DNA of 64,000 bases from Amycolatopsis roodepoortensis (GTDB lineage Bacteria; Actinomycetota; Actinomycetes; Mycobacteriales; Pseudonocardiaceae). The stretch is taken from positions 992,001 through 1,056,000 of the forward strand of contig NZ_JADBEJ010000005.1 of the NCBI RefSeq assembly GCF_014873915.1, read 5' to 3'. Of this stretch, positions 50,599 through 58,853 are shown piece by piece; the first letter of the stretch is position 1; each line of letters opens with the position of its first letter. The position numbers and the translations under genes were made by a program. Under the pieces are notes generated by a model, which saw only the letters and a program-made list of their open reading frames with translations, was not told where the DNA came from and ran no database searches.

Positions 50599-52140
50599 CT
50601 ATTCGTTGACCAGGCTGGTGCCGCCGGACATCTGGGCCAGCCGGAAGATCACGAACTCCGCCGGTTTGACCGGCGCGATGCCCACTTCGCAGATCACCTG
50701 GCCGAGATCGATCCCCTCGGCCGGGTTGGTCTCCCGGTCGCACTTCACGAAGAAGGCCTCGTCGGGAGTGAGGCCGAACAACGCGCCCTTGCGCCACTCC
50801 ATCACCAGGAAAGCGCTGATCGTGCGCCGGATCCTGGCCCACAGCGCGTCGTCGTTCGGCTCGAACACGACCCACTGGGTACCGTTGAGGATCGACTCTT
50901 CGAGGTAGTTGAACAGCCGCCGCACGTTGAGGTAGCGCCACGCCGGGTCGCTCGACAACGTGCGCGCGCCCCAGATCCGGATCCCCTTGCCCGCGAAGGA
51001 GCGCACGCAGTTCACGCCGATCGGGTTGAGCAGCTCCTGCTCCGCCTTGGTCAGGTGGGTTTCGAGCGCCAGCACACCGCGAACGACCTCGTTGGCCGGT
51101 GCCTTGTGGACACCGCGGGTCGCGTCGGTGCGCGCCCAGACCCCCGCCATGTATCCGCTCGGCGGCACGAACGTGTTGGTCCCGCTGGCGGCGTCGAGCA
51201 CCTGCACCCACGGGTAGTACAGCGCCGCGTACTTCGAGTCGTATCCGGCCTGGTCCATCCGCCAGGAGCGGATCTCCTGCGGGTTGAGCCCGGGCGGCGG
51301 GTCGACGATCGCCATCCGGTCGCCCATCAGCTCGCAGTGCGCGATCATCGCGAGCTGGACGGCCTTGACGCCGTCGAGGTCGATCAGGTCGCGCTGGTGG
51401 GCGGCCATCAGGTCCGGCACCGCGACCATGGTGATCTCGTCGATCGCCTCCAGGCCACCGAAACCGGTGCGATCGGCGACGTCGCCGACGTAGTCGTCCG
51501 CCGCGATGCGACGCGGGACGGGCGGTGGCTGCGGCGGCTCGGTGAGCACGGCGGTGCCCCGGTCCGGTTTCGCCACCGCGCCACCGGTCGCGAGCTCTTC
51601 GATGGTGATGAAGCTGGACATCTCGCGCACCAGCGTGACGACGTTCTCCTTGGTGCGCTTGGTGGTCACGTTGTGGGTCTCGACGACCTTGCCGTCCTTC
51701 TTGACGAGCACGGTGAACCGGTCGTCGCCGGGATTCTCCCCGGTCGGTTCCGTGACCTCGACGGTGAGTTCACCGGGCTGGCCGCCACCCGAGAGTTCCT
51801 TCGCGACGAATCGGTAGCCGCCGAGCACGGCCTGCCGCGTCGCGGCCTTCGGCGCCGCACCGTTTTCCTGGCCCCGAGGGCCGCCGATGCGGACGATGTA
51901 GCAGTTGGCCCCACCGTTGAGGAAATAGCCGTAGACCGACTGGGCCAGATAGCAGCCTTCGACGAAGTCGCCGAAGGTCTGGGTGAACTGGGTCCAGTTG
52001 GACACCAGGGTGGGCGTGTTGAAGGGGCCGTCCGCCGCGAAACCGACGAAGGCGGCGACGGCGGTGCCCACACCCTCGATCGGCCGGGCGCCCGCCTCGA
52101 TCTCCTCGACGTACACACCCGGGGTGAGATAGGTGGGCAT
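50599..52140 (-). CDS. contractile sheath protein
   Basis: A 513-aa sheath subunit: N-terminal PTYLTPGVYVEEIEAGARPIEGVGTAVAAFVG (the classic sheath start), middle region VAVPDLM and DRMAIVDPPPGLNP, C-terminal core NVRRLFNYLEESILNGTQWVVFEPND and FFVKCDRETNPAEGIDLGQVICEVGIAPVKPAEFVIFRLAQ. Only one sheath gene is present, unlike Afp-type loci with several. GGGAGG precedes the ATG at 52,140. First gene of the structural operon; the promoter region holds two tandem operators. Confidence 0.95.
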   Translation of the reverse strand: MPTYLTPGVYVEEIEAGARPIEGVGTAVAAFVGFAADGPFNTPTLVSNWTQFTQTFGDFVEGCYLAQSVYGYFLNGGANCYIVRIGGPRGQENGAAPKAATRQAVLGGYRFVAKELSGGGQPGELTVEVTEPTGENPGDDRFTVLVKKDGKVVETHNVTTKRTKENVVTLVREMSSFITIEELATGGAVAKPDRGTAVLTEPPQPPPVPRRIAADDYVGDVADRTGFGGLEAIDEITMVAVPDLMAAHQRDLIDLDGVKAVQLAMIAHCELMGDRMAIVDPPPGLNPQEIRSWRMDQAGYDSKYAALYYPWVQVLDAASGTNTFVPPSGYMAGVWARTDATRGVHKAPANEVVRGVLALETHLTKAEQELLNPIGVNCVRSFAGKGIRIWGARTLSSDPAWRYLNVRRLFNYLEESILNGTQWVVFEPNDDALWARIRRTISAFLVMEWRKGALFGLTPDEAFFVKCDRETNPAEGIDLGQVICEVGIAPVKPAEFVIFRLAQMSGGTSLVNE

Positions 52141-52240
52141 GCGTGCCTCCCTTGTCGGTGCACTCTCTGTCATCGGCGATGCTCCGGTGTGGGCGCGCAC
52201 GGCGGAACGACCGAGCGGATAGGTCAGCGGGAACCAATCT

Positions 52241-52272
52241 CTGCCCGAAAAGGCAGCTGCCCGTTCGGGCAG
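52241..52272. promoter_or_regulatory. eCIS palindromic operator, site A (two tandem copies)
   Basis: CTGCCCGAAAAGGCAG (52241-52256) is followed immediately by CTGCCCGTTCGGGCAG (52257-52272). It lies between the divergent sheath operon (about 100 bp) and the HNH cargo gene (57 bp), so it could switch both on together. Confidence 0.6.
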
Positions 52273-52328
52273 CGGGGCCCGCCCTTCCGGCTGTTGGCAA
52301 TTGGGACGGCGAAGCCGAAAGTGAAGGC

Positions 52329-55300
52329 ATGCCGGCGGGCCGGGACAAGGTGGTACAGGCCCCGGCCGCGCGACCCGCGCGGCCGGACAAGCCCGCGCGC
52401 CGTGCCACCCCGCCGGCGCTGCTGCGGCTGCAGGCCGCCGCGGGCAACGCGGCGGTGACCCGGCTCGTCGGTTTGCAGCGCAGCACCTGCCCCGCTCCCC
52501 CGGTCGCGCCCACCGGGGTGACGCCCGCGTCGGACCCGAAGTTCGGGTCGCTCAAGAAGGACGTCAGCGGACAGGCGAAAGCGGTCAAAGCGCATCCGCC
52601 TGCCACTGCGGAGGTCAAGAAGGCCCAGGACGCCGCGGTCGCGCCCGCCGACGACAAAGAGGCTCAGGCCAAGGCCGCGCAGGCGGACAAGATGGCCGCC
52701 GCCAAACCGGCCGGGTTCGACAAGGCCGCCTTCGTCGCCGCGGTCAACGCCGCCGTGGCCAAGCAGGCGCCCAAGAATCTCGACGAAGCCGACAAGTTCG
52801 CCTCCTCCGGCAAGGCGGACCAGATCAAGTCCGAAGTGATGGGCAAGGTCACCAGCGGGAAGGACGCTTCCGCCAAGGACGTCACCGACCGCACCAAAGA
52901 AGCGCCGGACACCGGCAAGGCCGCGGAAAAACCGGTGAAACCACTACCGGAAACCCCGCCGCCGCCCGCGTTGTCCGCGCCGGACCCCCGCAAGGCCACA
53001 CCGGACAAGGCTCCGCCCGGCCAAACCGATCTGCGCGCCGATCAGTGCGAGACCCACGGCAAAATGGCCGAAGCCGGAGTCACCGACGAGCAGCTCGCAC
53101 AGTCCAACGAGCCCGAGTTCACCGGTGCGCTCGCCGCGAAACGAGAAGGCGAGCAGCACACGGCGGCGGCGCCCGCGGCGGTTCGCGAGTCGGAAGCGGG
53201 CACGCTGGCCGCCGTCACCGGCGCGGCGCAGGCGTCCGGCCAGGCCGCGATGGCGGGGATGACCGGCGCGCGGTCGTCCGCCGGGCAACGCGGGCAGGCG
53301 GTGAAGTCCGCCACGAAGGCCAAGGACGAGCAGGATCGGGCCCGGATCACCGCGGAGATCAAGGCGATCTTCGACGAGACCAAGACGAAGGTCGAGGGTG
53401 TCCTCGGCGCGCTCGACGACCAGGTGGCCAAACGGTTCGAGACCGGCGAAGCGGCGGCGAAGGCCGCGTTCACCGCCGACCACCAGGCCCGGATGAAGAA
53501 GTACAAGGACGAACGCTACGACGGCGTCACCGGCGCGGCCCGCTGGACCTACGACCTGTTCGCCGGCCTGCCCGCCGAGGCGAACAACCTCTTCCTCGAA
53601 GCCAAGAAGGTCTACGAGTCGAAGATGCAGGGCGTCATCGGGGAGATCGCCGATTTCGTCGGGCAGCAGCTGACCGAAGCGAAACGGCTGATCGCCGAAG
53701 GCCGCGAGCGTGTGAAACAGAAGGTCGACTCGCAGTCCCCCGCCCTGCGCAAGATCGCGGGCGAGGCCGCCAAGGAGTTCGGGAGCCAGTTCGACGAGCT
53801 CGAGAGTTCCGTCGACGAGAAACAGCAGTCGCTGGTCGACGATCTGGCACAGAAGTACAGCGAAGCCCGCAACGCCGTCGACGAGGAGATCAAGGCGCTG
53901 CAGGCGGAGAACAAAGGCCTGTGGGACAAGGCGAAGGAGGCGGTCGGCGGCGCGATCGACACGATCCTCAAGCTGAAGGACATGCTGCTGGGCGTGCTGT
54001 CGCGGGCGGCGAACGCGGTCGGCCTGATCATCGCCAAACCGATCGAGTTCCTCGGCAACCTGGTCAACGCGGTCAAGACCGGTGTCATGAACTTCGGCGC
54101 GAACATCGTGCAGCACCTCAAGGACGGGCTGAAGGCCTGGTTGCTCGGGAACCTGGCGAGCGCGGGAATCGAGATCCCGGAGACGCTGGACGCCAAGGGC
54201 ATCCTGAAGATGATCATGTCGCTCCTCGGGCTCACCTGGGCGAGCGTCCGCGCGCGGATCCTCCGCTTCATCCCGGAACCCGTGCTCGCCAAGCTGGAGC
54301 AGACATTCGAGGTGGTCAAGATCCTGATCACCGAGGGCGTACCGGGACTCTGGCGCTGGGTGGTCGAGAAACTGGGCGACCTCAAGGAACTGGTGCTCGG
54401 CCAGATCAAGGAATTCGTGATCGAGAAGATCGTCAAGGCGGGGATCACCTGGATCATCTCGATGCTCAACCCGGCGGCCGCGTTCATCAAGGCCTGCAAG
54501 GCGATCTACGACATCGTGATGTTCTTCGTCGACAAGGCCGCCCGGGTCAAGGAGTTCGTCTCGTCGGTGCTGGACTCGGTCGAGTCGATCGCCCGGGGCG
54601 GGGCGGGCGCCGTGGCGGGCCTGATCGAGCGGACCTTGGCCAAGGCGCTGCCGATGGTGCTCGGGTTCCTGGCGAGCCTGCTCGGGCTGGGCGGGATCTC
54701 GGAGAAGATCAAGTCGATCCTGGAGAAGGTCCAGGCCCCCGTCGGCAAGGTGATCGACACGGTGGTCGGGACGATCGTCAAGGCGGGCAAGAAGATCTGG
54801 ACGAAGCTGAAGGGCACGGGAGCCAAGGTCGTCGAAGGCGCGAAGTCCCTCAAAGACGCGCTGTTCGCCAAACTCAAGAAGAAGACCGCGGTCACCATGA
54901 AGGGCAACAGTCACTCCCTCTACATGGAAGTCCGCGGCGGCCGTCCGGTCCTGATGATGGCGAGCGATGCCGATCCCCTGGTGGACAAGATCGACCGAGC
55001 ACTCGAGCACGACATGATCAAGAGCAGACCCGCCGTGGGAACCCAGATCTCTCAAATGCGCGGCATCGTTGTCGGGCACGAGACGAAACTGAAGGACGCC
55101 CTCGCCACGAACGCCAAGGAGGAAATCCAGAACGCCGAGGCCCAGATCTGGCAGGAGCGGCGCCTCATCGCCTCGACTCTGCAGGCGATCGGTCACGAGA
55201 TCGACCTGGACATGCTCAAAGAGTCCACCTACGTGCTGGGCGGCGAGGTCCGCTCCGAGTTCCGCACCGACGGAAAGTTCCGCCCCACGTTCTACGGAGG

Positions 55301-55688
55301 CTTCAACGGCCCCGCCAAACTCAAGCGCCAGTCGGAACTCAGCCGCCTGATGAGCCAGAAACTGCGGGAAGCGACTCGCTGGCGGCACGACCCGGTGTTC
55401 ACGATGAGCACCTCCTACATCTGTCCCGGCAAGGACTACAAGACGCCGCACCTGGTTCCGGGAATAGGAAACACCGCGATAAACCTCGATCACAAGGAAC
55501 CTTCCGTGATCAAGCACTGGAACGCCACCGGCCGCAAGTCCGATCAGGATGCCCGCACGAAGTTCTTCAACGACCTCGAAAATCTCCACGGCATGTGCGG
55601 AACCTGCAACAAATCCAACGGCGCCGCGGAAAGCGGAACAGGTATCTGGACCATCCAGCCTGGTTTCAAGGGGCCGGACGGCACCTGA
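52329..55688 (+). CDS. large eCIS cargo candidate with C-terminal HNH nuclease
   Basis: A 1119-aa protein. The N-terminus carries RLQAAAGNAAVTRLVGLQR (about residues 36-54), a motif also present in the DUF4157 protein downstream. An Ala/Lys/Pro-rich disordered region runs to about 230, then long amphipathic and hydrophobic helices (about 300-830; e.g. VGLIIAKPIEFLGNLV), a junction AVTMKGNSHSLYMEVRGG at about 854, and a terminal HNH-type nuclease (YICPGKDY near 1030, NLDHKEP near 1051, NLHGMCGTCNKSNG near 1085-1098). The HNH His in DHKEP and the C-x2-C-N are intact. The ATG at 52,329 starts after GAAGG. It has no signal peptide, no immunity gene follows, and it is divergent from the sheath promoter. 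Most likely a toxin loaded into the particle; a tape-measure role for the helical part is an alternative. Confidence 0.82.
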   Translation: MPAGRDKVVQAPAARPARPDKPARRATPPALLRLQAAAGNAAVTRLVGLQRSTCPAPPVAPTGVTPASDPKFGSLKKDVSGQAKAVKAHPPATAEVKKAQDAAVAPADDKEAQAKAAQADKMAAAKPAGFDKAAFVAAVNAAVAKQAPKNLDEADKFASSGKADQIKSEVMGKVTSGKDASAKDVTDRTKEAPDTGKAAEKPVKPLPETPPPPALSAPDPRKATPDKAPPGQTDLRADQCETHGKMAEAGVTDEQLAQSNEPEFTGALAAKREGEQHTAAAPAAVRESEAGTLAAVTGAAQASGQAAMAGMTGARSSAGQRGQAVKSATKAKDEQDRARITAEIKAIFDETKTKVEGVLGALDDQVAKRFETGEAAAKAAFTADHQARMKKYKDERYDGVTGAARWTYDLFAGLPAEANNLFLEAKKVYESKMQGVIGEIADFVGQQLTEAKRLIAEGRERVKQKVDSQSPALRKIAGEAAKEFGSQFDELESSVDEKQQSLVDDLAQKYSEARNAVDEEIKALQAENKGLWDKAKEAVGGAIDTILKLKDMLLGVLSRAANAVGLIIAKPIEFLGNLVNAVKTGVMNFGANIVQHLKDGLKAWLLGNLASAGIEIPETLDAKGILKMIMSLLGLTWASVRARILRFIPEPVLAKLEQTFEVVKILITEGVPGLWRWVVEKLGDLKELVLGQIKEFVIEKIVKAGITWIISMLNPAAAFIKACKAIYDIVMFFVDKAARVKEFVSSVLDSVESIARGGAGAVAGLIERTLAKALPMVLGFLASLLGLGGISEKIKSILEKVQAPVGKVIDTVVGTIVKAGKKIWTKLKGTGAKVVEGAKSLKDALFAKLKKKTAVTMKGNSHSLYMEVRGGRPVLMMASDADPLVDKIDRALEHDMIKSRPAVGTQISQMRGIVVGHETKLKDALATNAKEEIQNAEAQIWQERRLIASTLQAIGHEIDLDMLKESTYVLGGEVRSEFRTDGKFRPTFYGGFNGPAKLKRQSELSRLMSQKLREATRWRHDPVFTMSTSYICPGKDYKTPHLVPGIGNTAINLDHKEPSVIKHWNATGRKSDQDARTKFFNDLENLHGMCGTCNKSNGAAESGTGIWTIQPGFKGPDGT

Positions 55689-55706
55689 CGGACTCTTTCC
55701 AGGGAG

Positions 55707-55750
55707 TCGTGAGTGGCAATGATGGTTCTAACCGTCATCATCACTCACGA
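55707..55750. terminator. long imperfect hairpin after the cargo gene
   Basis: Two 21-nt arms (55707-55727 and 55730-55750) pair with four mismatches, starting TCGTGAGTGG and ending CACTCACGA, 18 nt after the cargo stop. On the opposite strand TCGTGAGTGG also begins a similar element seven bases after the DUF4157 stop (56030-56007), so this is both a terminator candidate and a small repeat family. Confidence 0.6.
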
Positions 55751-55799
55751 GCTTTCGGCGACTGTCGGTTCCGGGCCCTTGTCCGTCATGGGGAGCGGT

Positions 55800-55852
55800 G
55801 TCGCGAAAGCCACTTTCGGGACACCAGACGTCCCGAAAGTGGCTTTCGCGAC
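55800..55852. repeat. paired-palindrome repeat, locus 7
   Basis: Units at 55800-55822 and 55830-55852, 30-bp period, spacer ACCAGAC, between convergent genes. Confidence 0.9.
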
Positions 55853-56037
55853 ATGTTCAGAGGGTGGTGCCGGGCCGGGGCGGCACTCAGCAAGGCTCCG
55901 GCGAGCAAGAAACGCCGATACAGACTGGGCAGCGCGTCCAGTCACGTGTGTCGTTTCCTCGGTCACGCGAAACCGCCCGACCGTAGGTAGCCAAGAAACC
56001 CTTGGCTCTAACCGGCATCACCACTCACGACCCGGAA

Positions 56038-56766
56038 CTAGGCCTCTTCTTCGGCTTCTTCCTCGCGCTGCACGTACGTCTGCGCCATCTTCTCCTCTTC
56101 GCCTTCCTCGGCCTCAGGAGCTTCTTCGCGCTGAACGTGCGCATCGCCGTCGTCCTCGCAACGCTGGACGGCAGGTGAAGGTGCAGGCGCCGGGGCGGAC
56201 ATCAGCCGGTCCGCGTTCGCGACCGCCTCGCGCTCGAACCGATCCGAGGGATCCGAGACCTTCACCCCGCCGCCGGCGTCGGTCCCGTCCACCGGCCCGC
56301 TCCGCTGCTGAACGACATGCGTCAGCTCGTGCGCCAGCATGTGCTTGCCCGCGTCCGACCCCGGGTCGTACTTGTCCCGCTGGAACACGATGTTCGAACC
56401 GACCGTGTAGGCCTGCGCGTTGACGGCCTTCGCCGAGTCGTGCGCCGCGCCGTCGGTGTGCACCCGGACGTCGCCGAAGTCGTGCCCGAAGCGGCCTTCC
56501 ATATCCGCCCGGGTCTCGGTGTCCAGCGGCGAACCGCCACCGGAGCCGACGACGTCGTGCACCGGCGAACGTTCCTCTTCGACCAGGGTGCTCGCACCGG
56601 CGTTTCCCACCGCACGCTGCAGATCCAGCATGCCGGCGGGGCCGAGGACGTCGGGACGCCCGGCCGCGGCGGCGCGGCCCAGCAGGCCGCCCTCGTCCCG
56701 CTCCAGCCGGTCGCCTTTCGGCCGCAGGCTCGCTTCGAAGTCGTTGTCGTGACTGTGCCCGCGCAT
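56038..56766 (-). CDS. eCIS core DUF4157 metallopeptidase-like protein
   Basis: A 242-aa protein. An N-terminal MLDLQRAVGNAGASTLVEEE motif parallels the cargo protein. The DUF4157 domain (about residues 78-155) has FGHDFGDVRVHTDGAAHDSAKAVNAQAYTVGSNIVF and the zinc-binding HELTH of MLAHELTHVVQQR, with a later Glu in DRFEREA as possible third ligand. The tail is acidic with three VQR(E/C) motifs and Glu-rich blocks. This domain is a known eCIS marker thought to process or accompany cargo. GAGGGAG precedes the start; a YTGCCC operator lies about 97 bp upstream. Confidence 0.88.
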   Translation of the reverse strand: MRGHSHDNDFEASLRPKGDRLERDEGGLLGRAAAAGRPDVLGPAGMLDLQRAVGNAGASTLVEEERSPVHDVVGSGGGSPLDTETRADMEGRFGHDFGDVRVHTDGAAHDSAKAVNAQAYTVGSNIVFQRDKYDPGSDAGKHMLAHELTHVVQQRSGPVDGTDAGGGVKVSDPSDRFEREAVANADRLMSAPAPAPSPAVQRCEDDGDAHVQREEAPEAEEGEEEKMAQTYVQREEEAEEEA

Positions 56767-56862
56767 GGTCCGCTCCCTCGGGTCGCTACGCCGCCTGTCC
56801 AGCTTGCGCCGTCGCGGCGCTGCGCACCAGGCTGCCTCGCACGGCCGAAGGGGCGGCATCGG

Positions 56863-56878
56863 CTGCCCGAACGGGCAG
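56863..56878. promoter_or_regulatory. eCIS palindromic operator, site B
   Basis: CTGCCCGAACGGGCAG, a perfect 16-bp palindrome 97 bp upstream of the DUF4157 gene, sitting immediately before the end of the ATPase gene (stop at 56880-56882). Confidence 0.6.
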
Positions 56879-56879
56879 G

Positions 56880-58853
56880 TCAGCCGTCGGTCACCATCGC
56901 CAGGTACGGGCCGAACTCGCGGTCCAGGCACAGCCGGCCCAGCTTGCGATACTCCCGCGCGACCGCGCCGACCAGATCCGGCATCGCCACCGGGCGTCCG
57001 GCCTCCGCGGCCAGATACGCGCCGGTCACCGCGGCCGAGCGGATATGTCCTCCGGCGAGCTCGAACGCTTCGGCCAGGAAACCCAGGTCCAGGTCGTCGG
57101 CCCGGGGCAGCCGGGCGCCGAGGCAGCGGTCCCACAGCTGACGCCGCAACTCGACGTCCGGCAACGGGAAGTCCACGATCACGTCCAGCCTGCGGGTGAA
57201 CGCCTCGTCGAGGTTCGCCCGCAGGTTGGTGGCCAGCACCGCGATGCCGTCGAAGGTTTCCATCCGCTGCAACAGATACGCGCTTTCGATGTTCGCGTAC
57301 CGGTCGTGCGCGTCACGGACCTCGGACCGCTTGCCGAAGATCGCGTCCGCCTCGTCGAACAGCAGCACCCCGTTGACACCGGCGGCCTCGGTGAAGATCC
57401 GTTCCAGGTTCTTTTCCGTCTCTCCGACGTATTTGTCGACCACGGTCGCCAGGTTCACGGTGTACAGATCCATCCCCAGCGAGGCGGCGATGACCTCGGC
57501 CGACATCGTCTTGCCCGTCCCCGAATCCCCGGCGAACAGCCCCGTCACCCCCCGGCCGCGGCCGCCGCCCGGCCGCATCCGCCACTCGTCGAGCACCTGG
57601 TCCCGGTAGCGTGCCCGCGCGGCCAGTTCGTCCAAAAGGGACAGTACGCCCGCGGGCAGCACGAGGTCGCTCCAGCCGACGACGGGTTCGATCCGCCGGG
57701 CGAGCCGCTGCAGACCGGCCGCGTTCTGGCTCCGCGCGCCCGCGCGCAGGTGGGACGTCCGCACCGGCCCGCCATCGGCCAGCGCCGTCACCGACGCCGC
57801 CTTCGCGGCACGGGCGATCTGCCCCGGCCCCAGCACGAAATGCGCGGTCGCCGCTCCCGGGTCGACATCCGGCGCGAGCACACCGTCGAGATGGCCGCGC
57901 CAAAGACCCACCCGGCTCGTCGCGGACAGGGGGAAAGCGTCGAGCTGCAACGGCGGGATGGCGCTCCACCGCGGGTCCCAGGCCCCGGTGCCGTGCACGA
58001 TCACCGGGACAGCCGGATGAACGAGTTTCTCCAGATGGGGGGAATCGTCGACCGGGCCCAGCACCAGACCCGCCCCACGCAGCAACGCCTCCCGCACGAG
58101 CGAACCGGTGAGCTCGCCCTGCCACCGCGCCGCGTCGACCACCAGCGCGGGAAACCCGGCTCCGGTCAGCGCCGCGGCACCGAGTTCTTCGGCACCCCCA
58201 CCGGGATGCTCCCGCAGATAGACCAACCCGACCTGGCCCCTGATCGCCCGGGCGAGCCGGTCCGCACCGGACACCTCGGTGAGCTCCATGCCGAGGCGCG
58301 CGCATCCGGCGAGTTCCGGGGCGAGCCGATCGTCGCCCAGCAGGTGGTTCACCACCCGGTCGGGGACGCGAAGTGTGCGTGACAGGAAGGGGCGGTCCTG
58401 CTCCTCGAGGGTGAGCAGGCCACACGTGATCAGCGGAGCGTCGGCGTCGAGCCGGGCCCGGCCGGCGGCGGACGCTTCGGGAATGCCGCACAGGCGCAGG
58501 GCCAAGCCCGCTGTCGCCCGGCGGCGGGTCACGTCGTCGTTCAGGTAGCCGTAGAACTGCTCGAACCGGCTGTCGAGGTCGGGCGCGAGCGCCACCAGCA
58601 GCAGTTCGACGTCGACACCGGTGAGTCCCGCGCGCTTCGCCAACGGGTTCAGGCGGCCGTCCGGCACGGAGTCCGTGAACGGCGGGAACGGCTCACGGTG
58701 GCCTTCCAGCAGCGCGTCGATCGTCTCGTCCGACAGGTACAGCCCGCGGAAGGGGTCGTCGGGGTTCGGGTCGGCGGCCCGGCGGCTCTCGACCGCGTCC
58801 CGGATCCGTTGTTCGAGGCCGGCCAGCCGCTCGAACAGGTATTCCAGGCTCAT
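56880..58853 (-). CDS. AAA+ ATPase of the eCIS (Afp15-like)
   Basis: A 657-aa protein: N-terminal helical/winged region (MSLEYLFERLAGLEQRIRDAV; VELLLVALAPDLDSRFEQFYGYLNDDVTRRR) followed, from about residue 410, by an AAA+ module with Walker A FAGDSGTGKTMSAEV (about 441), Walker B GVLLFDEADAIFGKRSEVRDAHDRYAN (about 493) and sensor/arginine-finger region FTRRLDVIVDFPLPD. In eCIS loci this ATPase is thought to help load cargo or assemble the particle. The start overlaps the DUF4255 stop in an ATGA. Confidence 0.92.
   Translation of the reverse strand: MSLEYLFERLAGLEQRIRDAVESRRAADPNPDDPFRGLYLSDETIDALLEGHREPFPPFTDSVPDGRLNPLAKRAGLTGVDVELLLVALAPDLDSRFEQFYGYLNDDVTRRRATAGLALRLCGIPEASAAGRARLDADAPLITCGLLTLEEQDRPFLSRTLRVPDRVVNHLLGDDRLAPELAGCARLGMELTEVSGADRLARAIRGQVGLVYLREHPGGGAEELGAAALTGAGFPALVVDAARWQGELTGSLVREALLRGAGLVLGPVDDSPHLEKLVHPAVPVIVHGTGAWDPRWSAIPPLQLDAFPLSATSRVGLWRGHLDGVLAPDVDPGAATAHFVLGPGQIARAAKAASVTALADGGPVRTSHLRAGARSQNAAGLQRLARRIEPVVGWSDLVLPAGVLSLLDELAARARYRDQVLDEWRMRPGGGRGRGVTGLFAGDSGTGKTMSAEVIAASLGMDLYTVNLATVVDKYVGETEKNLERIFTEAAGVNGVLLFDEADAIFGKRSEVRDAHDRYANIESAYLLQRMETFDGIAVLATNLRANLDEAFTRRLDVIVDFPLPDVELRRQLWDRCLGARLPRADDLDLGFLAEAFELAGGHIRSAAVTGAYLAAEAGRPVAMPDLVGAVAREYRKLGRLCLDREFGPYLAMVTDG

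Larger units (their letters stand above)
55689..56037. other. intergenic region between convergent cargo and DUF4157 genes
   Basis: 349 bp without a gene: a long imperfect hairpin after the cargo stop (55707-55750), palindrome locus 7, a small hairpin GCCAAG/CTTGGC near 55990-56006, and an element at 56007-56030 that repeats the right arm of the first hairpin. Confidence 0.7.

Noticed and set aside
39699-52140. Type VI secretion system
   Set aside because: No TssB/TssC split sheath, no TssJLM membrane complex and no ClpV; a single full-length phage-like sheath is present in a Gram-positive context.
52944-55589. Long leftward frame opposite the HNH cargo gene (about 880 codons)
   Set aside because: Composition (Leu/Asp/Arg repeats, no motifs) is that of a mirror frame; the rightward frame has the LQ-x-A-x-GNA and HNH motifs.
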